Assembly: GCA_965250195.1 (NCBI GenBank)
Contig: OZ252295.1
Location: forward strand, 1,736,001-1,800,000
Origin: CAUZIR01 sp965250195
GTDB taxonomy: Bacteria; Chloroflexota; Dehalococcoidia; Lucifugimonadales; UBA2962
Length of the DNA stretch: 64,000 bases
Direction: 5' to 3'
This document shows, one piece after another, positions 8,856 to 17,747 of this stretch. The notes beneath the pieces are model-generated. The model was not told the DNA's origin. It saw only the letters and a program-made list of their open reading frames with translations, and made no database searches. Each line of letters begins with the position of its first letter. Position 1 is the first letter of the stretch. Both the position numbers and the translations under genes were made by a program.

Positions 8856-9785
8856 ATGACTGACCAGCCGCCGCCTTCGCTGATGTGCCGCAGCCTGCTG
8901 TTCGTGCCGGGCAACCGCTCTGACATGCTGGACAAGGCAGCAGGCCTGCGCCCCGACGTTTTCATCCCCGACATGGAAGACTCCGTGCCGGTCGCAGAAA
9001 AGCACGCCGCCCGCATGACTGTCGCCGGCAATCTGGAGCGGCTCGCCGGGACAGGTCGCCCGGTCGTACCACGGGTCAATGCGGTCAACTCCGAATTCGT
9101 GGACGACGACCTGCGGGCGGTCGTCGGCCGCCACATATTCGGCGTCTCAGTGGGCAAGGTCGGATCGGCCGCCGACCTGGCGGCGTTGGACGAAAAATTG
9201 TCCGGCCTCGAACCCACCGCCGGTGTCCCCGAGGGCTCGACCAGGGTGTTCGCCTGGCTGGAGACCGCCGCTGGAGTCGTGAACGCGCCCGAAATCTGTC
9301 GGACTCCCGGTCGTCTTGTAGCCGTAGCGTTCGGGGGAGAAGATTTTTCAAACGACATGGAGGTGCCCCGCCATTCATACGGCGGGCCAACTTCCGGGGA
9401 AGGGGGCGAGAGCAACGTGCTGTCGTACGCCCGCAGCGCCATAACGACGGCCGCCAGAGCGGGAGGCGTGCTGGCGCTGGACACCCCGTTTTTCGGCTTC
9501 CGAGATGCCGAAGGACTGGCGCGTGACTGTAGACGGGCCCGATCTTTCGGCTTTACCGGCAAGTTCGCCATCCACCCCGCCCAGATCGATACCATTAACC
9601 GTGCCTTCTCACCGTCTGACGAGGAAGTGCAGCAGGCGAGACGAGAGATCGCCGCCTTCGAAGAGGCGGAGCAACGCGGTAGGGGGTCGACCTCGCTCGA
9701 CGGTCAGGTAATAGACGTGCCCGTCGTAGAGCGTGCGCGAAAACTGATAAGACGTTACGAGATCACAGAACAATTGGAGAACTGA
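8856..9785 (+). CDS. HpcH/HpaI aldolase / citrate lyase beta-like
   Basis: A 309-residue CitE-family TIM-barrel protein: RSLLFVPGNRSDMLDKA, PDMEDSVPVAEK (Mg ligand region), RVNAVNS, WLETAAGVVNAPEI, VAFGGEDFSNDM and a C-terminal KFAIHPAQIDTIN. Members cleave acyl-CoA or related beta-hydroxy acids (malyl-, citramalyl- or citryl-CoA). No citrate lyase alpha or gamma genes are adjacent, so a stand-alone CoA-ester lyase is more likely. folB follows after one base. Confidence 0.88.
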   Translation: MTDQPPPSLMCRSLLFVPGNRSDMLDKAAGLRPDVFIPDMEDSVPVAEKHAARMTVAGNLERLAGTGRPVVPRVNAVNSEFVDDDLRAVVGRHIFGVSVGKVGSAADLAALDEKLSGLEPTAGVPEGSTRVFAWLETAAGVVNAPEICRTPGRLVAVAFGGEDFSNDMEVPRHSYGGPTSGEGGESNVLSYARSAITTAARAGGVLALDTPFFGFRDAEGLARDCRRARSFGFTGKFAIHPAQIDTINRAFSPSDEEVQQARREIAAFEEAEQRGRGSTSLDGQVIDVPVVERARKLIRRYEITEQLEN

Positions 9786-9786
9786 A

Positions 9787-10197
9787 TTGGCGCAAGATCG
9801 GATCCAGTTAAAGGGGATGGTGTTCTTCGGGCACCACGGAATCAGCCCGGAAGAGCAGGCGTTGGGCCAGCGAATAGAGGTTGACCTGGAAATTGAGGCC
9901 GACCTCGAGGCCGCAGGTCATGCGGACGACCCCGCCCTGACCATCGACTACTCGGACCTGTTCAGGATCACCCGTGACGTCGTAGAGGGCGAATCAGTGC
10001 GGCTGCTCGAGACTCTGGGTACGCGTATAGCCGACCGGTTACGGGACGACTTCGACGCCGTCAGCGCGGTGTGGGTGAAGGTAATGAAACCCGGCGCACC
10101 CATTGAGGGCAGCGTCCTACGCTACGCCGCAGTCGAGGTGGTCTGGGAACTGGAAGACGGCCCAGAAGACGGACCCGAAGACGGTGAAGAGGGCTAG
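9787..10197 (+). CDS. folB: Dihydroneopterin aldolase
   Basis: A 136-residue FolB: DRIQLKGMVFFGHHGISPEEQALGQ at the N-terminus (Glu and His of the pterin pocket), DLEIEADLEAAG, then TIDYSDLF and LLETLGTRIADRL. The C-terminal VKVMKPGAPIEG holds the conserved KP. It makes 6-hydroxymethyl-dihydropterin for folate. The start is TTG 9787, one base after the upstream stop. The C-terminal tail is acidic and partly repetitive (EDGPEDGPEDG). Confidence 0.92.
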   Translation: MAQDRIQLKGMVFFGHHGISPEEQALGQRIEVDLEIEADLEAAGHADDPALTIDYSDLFRITRDVVEGESVRLLETLGTRIADRLRDDFDAVSAVWVKVMKPGAPIEGSVLRYAAVEVVWELEDGPEDGPEDGEEG

Positions 10198-10216
10198 GAA
10201 TGGCCCGGAGAAGGCT

Positions 10217-10504
10217 ATGCTGCTGTTGATCACCTTCAAGGCCCGCGACAGCTACACCGAGGCGGTCGGTAAGCGGGGCCTCGAGTTATTCGCCCGGTGG
10301 GAGCAACCGGAGGGGTTCCGAATCCTCCATCACTACCTGCGGGCCGACGGTGGCGGCATCGCCATCGTCGAAGCCGAGAGCGCGGCGGCTGTGCTGGAGT
10401 TCACCATGTCCTTCGACTTCGAGCACACCTACGAGGTCACGCCGGTCGTGGAGGCCTCCGAGGCCGTGGCGGTCTTCAAGAAGATCGAGGAGTGGCGCTC
10501 TTAA
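10217..10504 (+). CDS. DUF3303-like small protein
   Basis: A 95-residue protein beginning MLLLITFKARDSYTEAVGKR. It resembles the ferredoxin-like DUF3303 family (LFARWEQPEGFRILHHYLRADGGG, ending TPVVEASEAVAVFKKIEEWR). The ATG at 10217 is chosen because it starts at the family's first strand, 19 bp after folB. Function is unknown; it is probably co-transcribed with folB and converges on the DUF2723 gene. Confidence 0.75.
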   Translation: MLLLITFKARDSYTEAVGKRGLELFARWEQPEGFRILHHYLRADGGGIAIVEAESAAAVLEFTMSFDFEHTYEVTPVVEASEAVAVFKKIEEWRS

Positions 10505-10505
10505 G

Positions 10506-12155
10506 TCAGCGCGCCTTGGGTGAGATGAGAAAGATGTTGTCCGCCTGTATCAACTGGAACGAATTGAACAACCCCGGAGACGTGTAGGTCGAGTACACTT
10601 CGCCGTCCTCGAAGTTGAGGTTGGCGATGGCCGCAACATCGGCGTCAATGTCCTGGGTCAGCCCGTCGGGAATGCGATCTCCGTAGGTCTCCCTTAGGCT
10701 GTCTGCGTACCACTCGAATCGCAGCAGGGGCGACACTACCACCGCCACGTCCCTTTCCGGCCGTTCCACCAGCGTCAGGTACCACATTGAGAACGAGTCG
10801 GCGTCCGTCACCGTGAACACCACCGATCCTGGTTGCAGGCGGTTGAAAATGCGCTCGCCGTGGGCGATGCCGGAGCGGTCGTCGCTCAGGTCCTGGCCGG
10901 AGAAATTGAGCACGAGGCCGATCACCGGCATCAGCACGAACGCCAGCGTGACCAGGAAAAACACCGGGTTGTACGAGAGCACTTCGGCTCTCGTCTTTTT
11001 CGAGAATGGTGCGGCATCAATTGCTCGCGGGAGCCAGTCAGAGGCGAACCACAGCACCCCGATGCCGATGGCCAGTCCAAAGGCCATGAAGGCCGGGAGC
11101 ATGAACACCTGGAAGTCGAAGGCGTTGTAACTGACCGTGTAGATGGTCACCAGCGTGACGATGGCTACCAGGGCATACGCGAGATGACGCAGCGAATTTC
11201 TCAACGTCCAGAGACCGACCAGGCCGATGAAAATTCCCAGCGGGTTGAACTGGATGAAGACGAAATTCAGCCACTCAAGCAGCCTGCCGGGCAGCCCGGT
11301 CACAGGCGTCCCGAACAGGTAGTCCTGATATGGCCGCCCGGACAGCATCCAAGCCAGTCCACCGGGCCCGCTGGCGTTCCCCCAGTTAATAGCCGGTTCA
11401 GCAGATGACGCGATTGGCAGGTACAGGTATACCGCCGCACCCAGCGCCGCCGGTCCAAGTAGCCAGGGCGTTGCTAGCGGCCGCCAGCCCCTCGACGCGG
11501 CCATCCAGTAGACGGTCGGTGCGGCCACGGCCAGCAGCGTGAGGTGGTTGCCCAGACCCAGGCCGAGCATCAGTCCATATAACACGAGGTCGCGCCGCAG
11601 CTTGCCAGGTTCCCCCTCAGACTCGGTCCCGTCACTCTCATCGTGCGCAGCTGGACGGAGGCTAATGCGAGCCGCCAGATACAGCAGCGCTCCAGCGAAC
11701 GCGGCGTTGAGGGCGTAGACCTCCGTTATCACTGCCTGGGACCAGAAAAGCGGCGATGTGCCCACCACCGCCGCACCCAGCGCCGCCGCTCCGGCCGCCA
11801 GCAACTGGGAGGACGTCGGTGCCAGGGCGCGGGCCACCCGGTAACCAGTGGCATAGATGAGCACGGCCGCTGTGGACCCGAGAAACGCCGACATGAGGTT
11901 ACCTCGGAAGGCGAAGTCCCCCACAGTGAGGATGGAGGCGAAGACCCTGAGCAAGATGGTGTAGGTGGGATAGCCGGGCGGGTGGGGCACGCCCCAGCCG
12001 TGCGCGGCCGCCAGAAGCTCCCCGCCGTCGGTGCCGTAACCCCGCCAGCCGAAGCTAAGGGTGGGGGCGATGGTGATGAGGTACAGCACCAGCGCCCCCA
12101 GAAACACCAGCACACCGGCGATCAGGACAGGGGACCTCAGACGTTCAACGGTCAT
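10506..12155 (-). CDS. DUF2723 polytopic membrane protein (GT-C-like glycosyltransferase)
   Basis: A 549-residue integral membrane protein with about ten hydrophobic segments. The first extracytoplasmic loop carries GTDGGELLAAAHGWGVPHPPGYPTY, the acidic/HPPGYP signature of DUF2723, which is related to protein O-mannosyltransferases. A soluble C-terminal portion follows (RLQPGSVVFTVTDADSF). It probably transfers sugar from a lipid donor to surface polymers or proteins. The evidence is family level only. Confidence 0.85.
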   Translation of the reverse strand: MTVERLRSPVLIAGVLVFLGALVLYLITIAPTLSFGWRGYGTDGGELLAAAHGWGVPHPPGYPTYTILLRVFASILTVGDFAFRGNLMSAFLGSTAAVLIYATGYRVARALAPTSSQLLAAGAAALGAAVVGTSPLFWSQAVITEVYALNAAFAGALLYLAARISLRPAAHDESDGTESEGEPGKLRRDLVLYGLMLGLGLGNHLTLLAVAAPTVYWMAASRGWRPLATPWLLGPAALGAAVYLYLPIASSAEPAINWGNASGPGGLAWMLSGRPYQDYLFGTPVTGLPGRLLEWLNFVFIQFNPLGIFIGLVGLWTLRNSLRHLAYALVAIVTLVTIYTVSYNAFDFQVFMLPAFMAFGLAIGIGVLWFASDWLPRAIDAAPFSKKTRAEVLSYNPVFFLVTLAFVLMPVIGLVLNFSGQDLSDDRSGIAHGERIFNRLQPGSVVFTVTDADSFSMWYLTLVERPERDVAVVVSPLLRFEWYADSLRETYGDRIPDGLTQDIDADVAAIANLNFEDGEVYSTYTSPGLFNSFQLIQADNIFLISPKAR

Positions 12156-12266
12156 CGAGCGACCATGTTAGCCGCCGAAACCGACGATTCAAAGGGGCCG
12201 ATGGCCCGTTTAGGAGGTCTCTCACCACGATGCTAAACTGGCCCGCAGCCATAGGAGGAGAAAATC

Positions 12267-12449
12267 ATGCCGATAGTAAAGGTGGAGATGTGGCCAGGTA
12301 GAACCCGGGACCAGAAGGCCCAACTGGCGAAGGAGATCACCGACTCGTTCGAACGCATCGGGACGCCGCGCGAGGCCACGATAGTGGTGTTCGAAGAGGT
12401 CCCGAAAGACAGCTGGGCCCAGGCCGGAACGCTCGCCGACGAGGCCTAA
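12267..12449 (+). CDS. 4-oxalocrotonate tautomerase family protein
   Basis: A 60-residue protein. After Met removal the N-terminal Pro (MPIVKVEMWPGRT) would be the catalytic base, and KAQLAKEITDSFERI is the family's long helix. A strong ribosome site (aggagg) lies eight bases upstream. It ends 51 bp before the T-box transcript and is probably independent of it. The substrate is unknown. Confidence 0.85.
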   Translation: MPIVKVEMWPGRTRDQKAQLAKEITDSFERIGTPREATIVVFEEVPKDSWAQAGTLADEA

Positions 12450-12455
12450 ACCGAA

Positions 12456-12485
12456 TTGACCGCCGCTCCCGGGCGTGTCTATACT
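12456..12485 (+). promoter_or_regulatory. Promoter of the trp T-box operon
   Basis: TTGACC (12456-12461) and TATACT (12480-12485) are separated by 18 bp, close to the sigma70 consensus. Transcription would start near 12492, just ahead of the T-box leader. It is the only strong promoter seen for the trpS-trpEGDCF operon. Confidence 0.7.
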
Positions 12486-12494
12486 GAAAATTAG

Positions 12495-12781
12495 TTTAAT
12501 AAGTCAAAGGCTGAGAACGGGAGAAGTAAGTCCCCAGCACGGCCGAGAGAGCCGGGTTAGCTGTGAACCGGCGCCGAGTGCAGGGACCGAATGGACCCGG
12601 GAGCCGCCGCCCGAGCCTGTGGGGTAGTCGCAACAACGGTGTGTGGATGCTGACGGGAGTAGGGTAGGCCGGGATGGGCGCCGTTATAAACGCCCGCCAG
12701 AGAGTCCCGGCTCCTACGCCGGGGAATGAGGGTGGCACCGCGGATTTTAAAAAACCCGTCCTGTTTAGGGACGGGTTTTTG
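12495..12781 (+). promoter_or_regulatory. Tryptophan T-box leader
   Basis: The antiterminator signature AGGGTGGCACCGCGG is at 12729-12743 and is followed by a terminator hairpin. Stem I contains AGTA (12525-12528) opposite a candidate UGG specifier in GAATGGACC (12592-12594). The TGGC bulge can pair with the GCCA end of the tRNA-Trp at 38009, whose discriminator base is G. Uncharged tRNA-Trp would favour antitermination and switch on trpS and the trp genes. The specifier position is inferred; the T-box itself is clear. Confidence 0.93.
12751..12780 (+). terminator. T-box intrinsic terminator
   Basis: AAAACCCGTC (12751-12760) pairs with GACGGGTTTT (12770-12779), a ten-base-pair stem whose 3' arm supplies the U tract. 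Its 5' arm directly follows the antiterminator element, as in other transcriptional T-boxes. Confidence 0.88.
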
Positions 12782-12797
12782 TATTTGGGGGCATTAC

Positions 12798-13805
12798 ATG
12801 CCAAAAAAGCGAATATTTTCGGGCATCCAACCGTCGGGCGACATGCAGCTGGGGAACTACCTGGGGGCCGTCAAGGGCTGGGCCGCGGGCCAGAAGATGC
12901 GCACCAGCTACTTCTGCATCGTCGACCTGCACGCCATAACGGTTAAGCAGGACCCGGAGGAGCTGCGGGAGCAGACCCGCTCGCTGGCGGCAATGCTGTT
13001 CGCATGTGGCATCGACCCCGCGCTGAGTACCCTGTTCGTCCAGAGCCACGTCTCGGCCCACGCCGAGCTGGGCTGGATACTGAACTGCGTCACCCCCGTC
13101 GGCTGGCTGGAGCGCATGACCCAGTACAAAGAGAAGTCCAGCGGCCGCGAGCGCGTCTCCGTAGGCCTGCTCGGCTACCCCGTCCTGCAAGCCGGGGACA
13201 TAGTGCTATACGACACCGACGAGGTGCCGGTGGGCGAGGATCAGCGTCAGCACATCGAGTTGACGCGCGACATCGCCGAGCGTTTCAACCGCATCTACGG
13301 GGACACCTTCGTCGTGCCGGAAGTAGTCATCGCCGAAGCGGGCGCTAAGGTGATGGGCCTGGACGACCCAACGGCGAAAATGTCCAAGAGCTTCGCTCAC
13401 GTCAGGGGTCACGCCGTCCGCATGTTGGACGAGCCTAAAGAGATCGCTCGGTCCTTTAAGCGTGCCGTCACCGACTCGGGCAACGAGATTCACTTCTCCG
13501 ACGATCCTGAAAAGGCCGGTCTCAATAACCTGCTCGGCATCTACGGTGTGGTGACGGGCAAAGACGAGGCCGAAGTGGAGGCCGACTTCGCCGACGCGCG
13601 CGGCTACGGGGATCTAAAAACACGGGTCGCGGAAGTGGTCATCGAGGAGCTGGCCCCGATCAAGGCGCGATACACAGAGCTGATGGCGGAGCCGGATCAA
13701 CTCGACAAGCTCCTGCAACAGGGAGCGGACGCCGCTCGCTCCTTCGCCGAGCCCAAGCTGGACCAGGTCAAGGATCGGGTGGGCCTGACCCGTCGCCTTA
13801 GATGA
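12798..13805 (+). CDS. trpS: Tryptophanyl-tRNA synthetase
   Basis: A 335-residue class Ic synthetase: MPKKRIFSGIQPSGDMQLGNYLG (HIGH-equivalent GNYLG) and AKMSKS near residue 195. Specificity blocks are QAGDIVLYDTDEVPVGEDQRQHIELTRDIAERFN. The ATG at 12798 lies 17 bp after the T-box terminator. It overlaps trpE by ATGA, so it is the first gene of an operon joining tryptophan charging with tryptophan synthesis. Confidence 0.96.
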   Translation: MPKKRIFSGIQPSGDMQLGNYLGAVKGWAAGQKMRTSYFCIVDLHAITVKQDPEELREQTRSLAAMLFACGIDPALSTLFVQSHVSAHAELGWILNCVTPVGWLERMTQYKEKSSGRERVSVGLLGYPVLQAGDIVLYDTDEVPVGEDQRQHIELTRDIAERFNRIYGDTFVVPEVVIAEAGAKVMGLDDPTAKMSKSFAHVRGHAVRMLDEPKEIARSFKRAVTDSGNEIHFSDDPEKAGLNNLLGIYGVVTGKDEAEVEADFADARGYGDLKTRVAEVVIEELAPIKARYTELMAEPDQLDKLLQQGADAARSFAEPKLDQVKDRVGLTRRLR

Positions 13806-15337
13806 CCACCGTGCCCGGCGACCACACCCCGACGCTCGAAGACGTCCTTGCCTTGAAGGCGAAGGGCGCCGGCGGCAACGTCGTGCCCATCTCCCGCGAG
13901 ATCAACGCCGACCTGGAGACCCCGGTTTCGGCGTACCTGAAGATCGCGCGCGGGCCCTACTCGTTCCTGCTCGAAAGCGTGGAGGGGGGCGAGCGCATCG
14001 CCCGTTACAGCTTCATCGGCACCGAGCCCTACGACATTATCAAGACCGGGCCCGGCCAGCCCGGCGGGCCCGTAGACCCTCTCGGGCCAATCGAGAGCGC
14101 CCTCAAGAACCTCAAGGTCGTGCCCGGATTCGAGTCGCCCCGCTTTGACGGCGGTGCGGTTGGCTACCTGTCATACGAATCCGTGGGGCACTTCGAGCGC
14201 CTCCCGTCTCCTGACCTGGACCCGCTGGGCCTGCCCGAGTCGGTGTTCATGCTGTGCGACACGTACCTTGTCTTCGACCATGTCAGGCATCGCATCCGCA
14301 TTGTCAGCCACGCCCGGCTGGACGGCGACGTCGCCGGGTCATACGAGAGCGCGGCGGCGAAGATTGACGAGATCGCGGAAAGACTTTCCGGTCCTCTTAA
14401 ATCGTCCCCTGTAAATGGCATGACCGACCCCGCCGTCGTCGCCGAAAGCCGGGCGGGATCGGAGGCTCTTGAGATTGCCGGTGTGGGGGTGACCGCCAAC
14501 ATGAGCCGCGACTACTACGACTCCGCGCTGGCGAAGATCATCGACTACATCGTCGCCGGGGACTGCATCCAGGTGGTCATTTCCCAGCGATTCTCTGCCG
14601 CCACCTCCGCCGCGCCGCTTGATGTCTACCGGGCCATGCGAGGGATAAACCCTTCCCCATATATGTTCTTTCTCAACCTGGACGGATTCCAGATAATCGG
14701 TTCGTCGCCGGAGATGCTCGTGCGCTGCGTGGACGGGGAGATCGACTACCACCCCATTGCGGGCACCCGGCCTCGTGGCGCTACGGACGACGAGGACGAG
14801 AGCCTGGCGGAGGAGATGCTGGGGGACGAAAAAGAGAGCGCCGAGCACATCATGCTCGTCGATCTCGGCCGCAACGATGTCGGGCGGGTGAGTGAACCAG
14901 GCAGCGTCGAAGTCACTCAGCTAATGGACGTGGAGCGCTACTCCCACGTCATGCACATCGTCTCCCATGTCCGCGGCAAGCTGCGGACGGGCCTGACCTG
15001 CTACGACGCATTGCGAGCCTGCTTCCCGGCGGGCACCGTGTCCGGCGCGCCCAAGATTCGGGCAATGGAGATAATCGCAGAGCTGGAGCCGGTCAAGCGG
15101 GGCCCCTACGCCGGTGCGGTCGGCTACTTCTCCCTTTCGGGGGACATGGACACCGCCATCGCCCTGCGCACCATGGTCATGAAAGATGGGGTCGCCCATA
15201 TCCAGGCGGGTGGCGGCATTGTTTTCGATAGCAAGGCCGGATCCGAATACGAGGAGACGGTTAACAAAGCCTCTGGCGCAATGAAGGCACTGGCCCAGGT
15301 CGAGGGGGAAAATCGGGCTGGAGAGGTTCGGCGATGA
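13802..15337 (+). CDS. trpE: Anthranilate synthase component I
   Basis: A 511-residue chorismate-utilising enzyme making anthranilate with TrpG. The N-terminal SFLLES motif (LLES) is the tryptophan feedback site of the family. The catalytic C-terminal half has IVAGDCIQVVISQRF, NPSPYMFFL, GSSPEMLV, IAGTRPRG, DLGRNDVGRV and FPAGTVSGAPKIRAMEII. It starts inside the end of trpS (ATGA) and overlaps trpG by 4 nt. Confidence 0.96.
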   Translation: MTTVPGDHTPTLEDVLALKAKGAGGNVVPISREINADLETPVSAYLKIARGPYSFLLESVEGGERIARYSFIGTEPYDIIKTGPGQPGGPVDPLGPIESALKNLKVVPGFESPRFDGGAVGYLSYESVGHFERLPSPDLDPLGLPESVFMLCDTYLVFDHVRHRIRIVSHARLDGDVAGSYESAAAKIDEIAERLSGPLKSSPVNGMTDPAVVAESRAGSEALEIAGVGVTANMSRDYYDSALAKIIDYIVAGDCIQVVISQRFSAATSAAPLDVYRAMRGINPSPYMFFLNLDGFQIIGSSPEMLVRCVDGEIDYHPIAGTRPRGATDDEDESLAEEMLGDEKESAEHIMLVDLGRNDVGRVSEPGSVEVTQLMDVERYSHVMHIVSHVRGKLRTGLTCYDALRACFPAGTVSGAPKIRAMEIIAELEPVKRGPYAGAVGYFSLSGDMDTAIALRTMVMKDGVAHIQAGGGIVFDSKAGSEYEETVNKASGAMKALAQVEGENRAGEVRR

Positions 15338-15933
15338 TCCTGTTGCTCGACAACTACGACTCTTTCACCTACAACCTGTACCAGTACATGTGCGAGTTGG
15401 GGGCCGAGGTCGAGGTGCTCAGAAACGACAAGACAACCGTCGAAGACATTGACCTGTTGGCCCCTGAACGCATCGTGGTTTCGCCCGGACCAAAGACCCC
15501 GTCCGACGCTGGCATCACCCTCGACCTGGTTCGCCACTTCGGACCCCGCGTCCCGGTGCTGGGCGTCTGCCTGGGCCACCAGTGCGTGGGTCAGGCGTAT
15601 GGCGGCACCATCGTCCCGGCGGGCGAGATAATGCACGGTAAGACTTCACTCATCCACCATGACGGGCTTGGAGTTTTTTCGGGCATCCCCAACCCGTTCG
15701 AAGCAATTCGCTATCACTCTCTGGCCATCAGCCGCTCCGACATGCCGGACGACCTGGAAGTGTCGGCGTGGACCGATAAGGGCGTCGTCATGGGCGTCCG
15801 GCACCGGTCCCACCCGGTAGAGGGCGTCCAGTTCCATCCCGAATCCATAAAGACCGAGTACGGCAAGAAGTTGTTGAGGAGCTTCTTGGAAATGCCGTTG
15901 CCCGTCGGTGATGAAAAGGCCAGGGCCCCATGA
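15334..15933 (+). CDS. trpG: Anthranilate synthase component II (glutamine amidotransferase)
   Basis: A 199-residue class I amidotransferase that feeds ammonia to TrpE. The nucleophile is Cys79 in VLGVCLGHQCVG and the His/Glu pair is in FHPESI (His168, Glu170). SPGPKTPSDAG is the usual N-terminal landmark. It overlaps both neighbours by 4 nt. Confidence 0.95.
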   Translation: MILLLDNYDSFTYNLYQYMCELGAEVEVLRNDKTTVEDIDLLAPERIVVSPGPKTPSDAGITLDLVRHFGPRVPVLGVCLGHQCVGQAYGGTIVPAGEIMHGKTSLIHHDGLGVFSGIPNPFEAIRYHSLAISRSDMPDDLEVSAWTDKGVVMGVRHRSHPVEGVQFHPESIKTEYGKKLLRSFLEMPLPVGDEKARAP

Positions 15934-16943
15934 TTAAAGACGCAATCGATGCGATCGTCGCTGGATCCGACCTGACGAGCGAACAGGCCGGCGAGGTCAT
16001 GGCGGAGATCATGGACGGCTCGGCCTCCCCGGCCCAGTTCGGAAGCTTTGTCACCGCACTGCGACTCAAGGGCGAAACGCCCGAGGAGATCGCCGGCATG
16101 GCCCGTGTCATGCGCGAGCGCTCCCTGCACGTTGATGCCGGGGGTTCGCTGGTAGACACTTGTGGTACCGGCGGGGACGGGTCCGGCTCCTTCAACATCT
16201 CCACCACATCAGCCTTTGTGGTGGCGGGCGCGGGTGTGAAGGTCGCCAAGCATGGTAACCGGGCCATGTCGAGCGGCTCTGGCAGCGCCGATGTACTGGA
16301 AGCACTGGGCGCGAAGATCGATCTTGGTCCCGAAAGTGTCCAACGTTGTTTGGAGCGCACCGGGTTCGGCTTCATGTTCGCACAGCGCTTTCACCCCTCG
16401 ATGAGATTTGCCGCGGGCCCCAGGCGCGAGATCGGTATCCGCACCGTCTTTAACATCCTCGGTCCTCTTACTAATCCGGCCGGTGCGAAATCGCAGTTGA
16501 TTGGCGTCGCCGACCCTGACCTCGCTCCAAAAATGGCCCGGGTTCTGGGACTGCTTGGCTCAAAGCACGCGCTGGTAGTGCACGGCGAGGGCGGCCTAGA
16601 CGAAATTACCCTCACCGGCGAGACCCGAATCTGGGAGTTGGTAGGCGGGAAGGTGCGGGAGTATGCCGTCACGCCACAAGATATGGGGCTGGACTCAATC
16701 AAAATCACTGACATCAGGGTCGATGGCCCGGAAGAGAGCGCGGACATTCTCCGTACAATCCTCGCCGGTCACCAGGGTCCCGCTCGGGACGTGGTGCTGG
16801 CCAACGCCGCCGCCGCCCTGCTCGCCGCCGACCGGGTGAGCGACCTGAAAGAGGGCGTCGCCCTCGCGGCGGGCTCCATCGACGACGGCGAGGCCGCCGC
16901 CGTCATGGAATCGTTCGTGGCGCTCAGTCAGGGCCTCGACTGA
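15930..16943 (+). CDS. trpD: Anthranilate phosphoribosyltransferase
   Basis: A 337-residue enzyme joining PRPP to anthranilate. Motifs are VDTCGTGGDGSGSFNIST (PRPP loop), KHGNRAMSSGSGSADVLEALG, FAQRFHPSMR and FNILGPLTNPA. Its start overlaps the trpG stop and trpC follows after 3 nt. Length is normal for the family. Confidence 0.96.
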   Translation: MIKDAIDAIVAGSDLTSEQAGEVMAEIMDGSASPAQFGSFVTALRLKGETPEEIAGMARVMRERSLHVDAGGSLVDTCGTGGDGSGSFNISTTSAFVVAGAGVKVAKHGNRAMSSGSGSADVLEALGAKIDLGPESVQRCLERTGFGFMFAQRFHPSMRFAAGPRREIGIRTVFNILGPLTNPAGAKSQLIGVADPDLAPKMARVLGLLGSKHALVVHGEGGLDEITLTGETRIWELVGGKVREYAVTPQDMGLDSIKITDIRVDGPEESADILRTILAGHQGPARDVVLANAAAALLAADRVSDLKEGVALAAGSIDDGEAAAVMESFVALSQGLD

Positions 16944-16946
16944 ATC

Positions 16947-17747
16947 ATGCCTGCCGAAAGCGCCCCCGACATCCTGAGGCAGATCGTGGCGGTCAAAGCC
17001 GATGAGGTCGAAAGGCTAAAGCGAGAAGTCCCGGTGGCCGCACTGGAGCGGCTGGTCGCCGAGCATCCAGCGCCCCTGAACCTCGCCGGAGCGCTGACCG
17101 GAGGGGACATCAGGATCATCGCCGAGATAAAGAAGCGCTCGCCCACCAGGGGCGACCTGCGGCCCGACATGGACGTGCCTCAACTGGCCCGCGCCTACGC
17201 GGGCAGCGGTGCGGCCGCCATCTCCGTACTTACCAACGCCGACCATTTTGCGGGCAGCATTGAGGATCTTTCGGACGTAGCCCGCATCGCTCACGAGACT
17301 GGCGTCCCGGTGCTGCGCAAGGAGTTCATCTTCGATCCCTACCAGGTAATCGAAGCCCGTGCCTATGGGGCCGACGCCATCCTCCTCATCGTCGCCATGC
17401 TCACTCGCGACGAACTGGCCTCGCTCAAGCACCAGGCTGAGGGGTTGTGGATGCAGGCGCTGGTAGAGGTCCACGACGCGGCCGAACTGGAGGTAGCGCT
17501 GGAATTAGGGGCGGAGATAATCGGAATCAACAACCGCGACCTGCGCACGTTCGTCACCGACCTAGCCACCACCGAATCACTTGCGCCAAACGTTCCGGAC
17601 GGCAAGATCATCGTTAGTGAGAGCGGCATCCACAGCCGGACCGACCTCGATCGCATCGCCGCCGCCGGGGCCCACGCCGCCCTCATCGGCGAGTCTCTGG
17701 TGGTCGCTCCCGACCCCGGCGCCGCCCTGGCCGAGCTGCTCGCATGA
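16947..17747 (+). CDS. trpC: Indole-3-glycerol phosphate synthase
   Basis: A 266-residue TIM barrel: AEIKKRSPTRGDLRPDMD, ISVLTNADHFAGS, VLRKEFIFDPYQVIEARAYGADAILLI, IIGINNRDLRTF and VSESGIHSRTDL contain the catalytic Lys/Glu set. It closes the indole ring of carboxyphenylaminodeoxyribulose phosphate. It overlaps trpF by ATGA and is a separate gene, not a trpC-trpF fusion. Confidence 0.96.
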   Translation: MPAESAPDILRQIVAVKADEVERLKREVPVAALERLVAEHPAPLNLAGALTGGDIRIIAEIKKRSPTRGDLRPDMDVPQLARAYAGSGAAAISVLTNADHFAGSIEDLSDVARIAHETGVPVLRKEFIFDPYQVIEARAYGADAILLIVAMLTRDELASLKHQAEGLWMQALVEVHDAAELEVALELGAEIIGINNRDLRTFVTDLATTESLAPNVPDGKIIVSESGIHSRTDLDRIAAAGAHAALIGESLVVAPDPGAALAELLA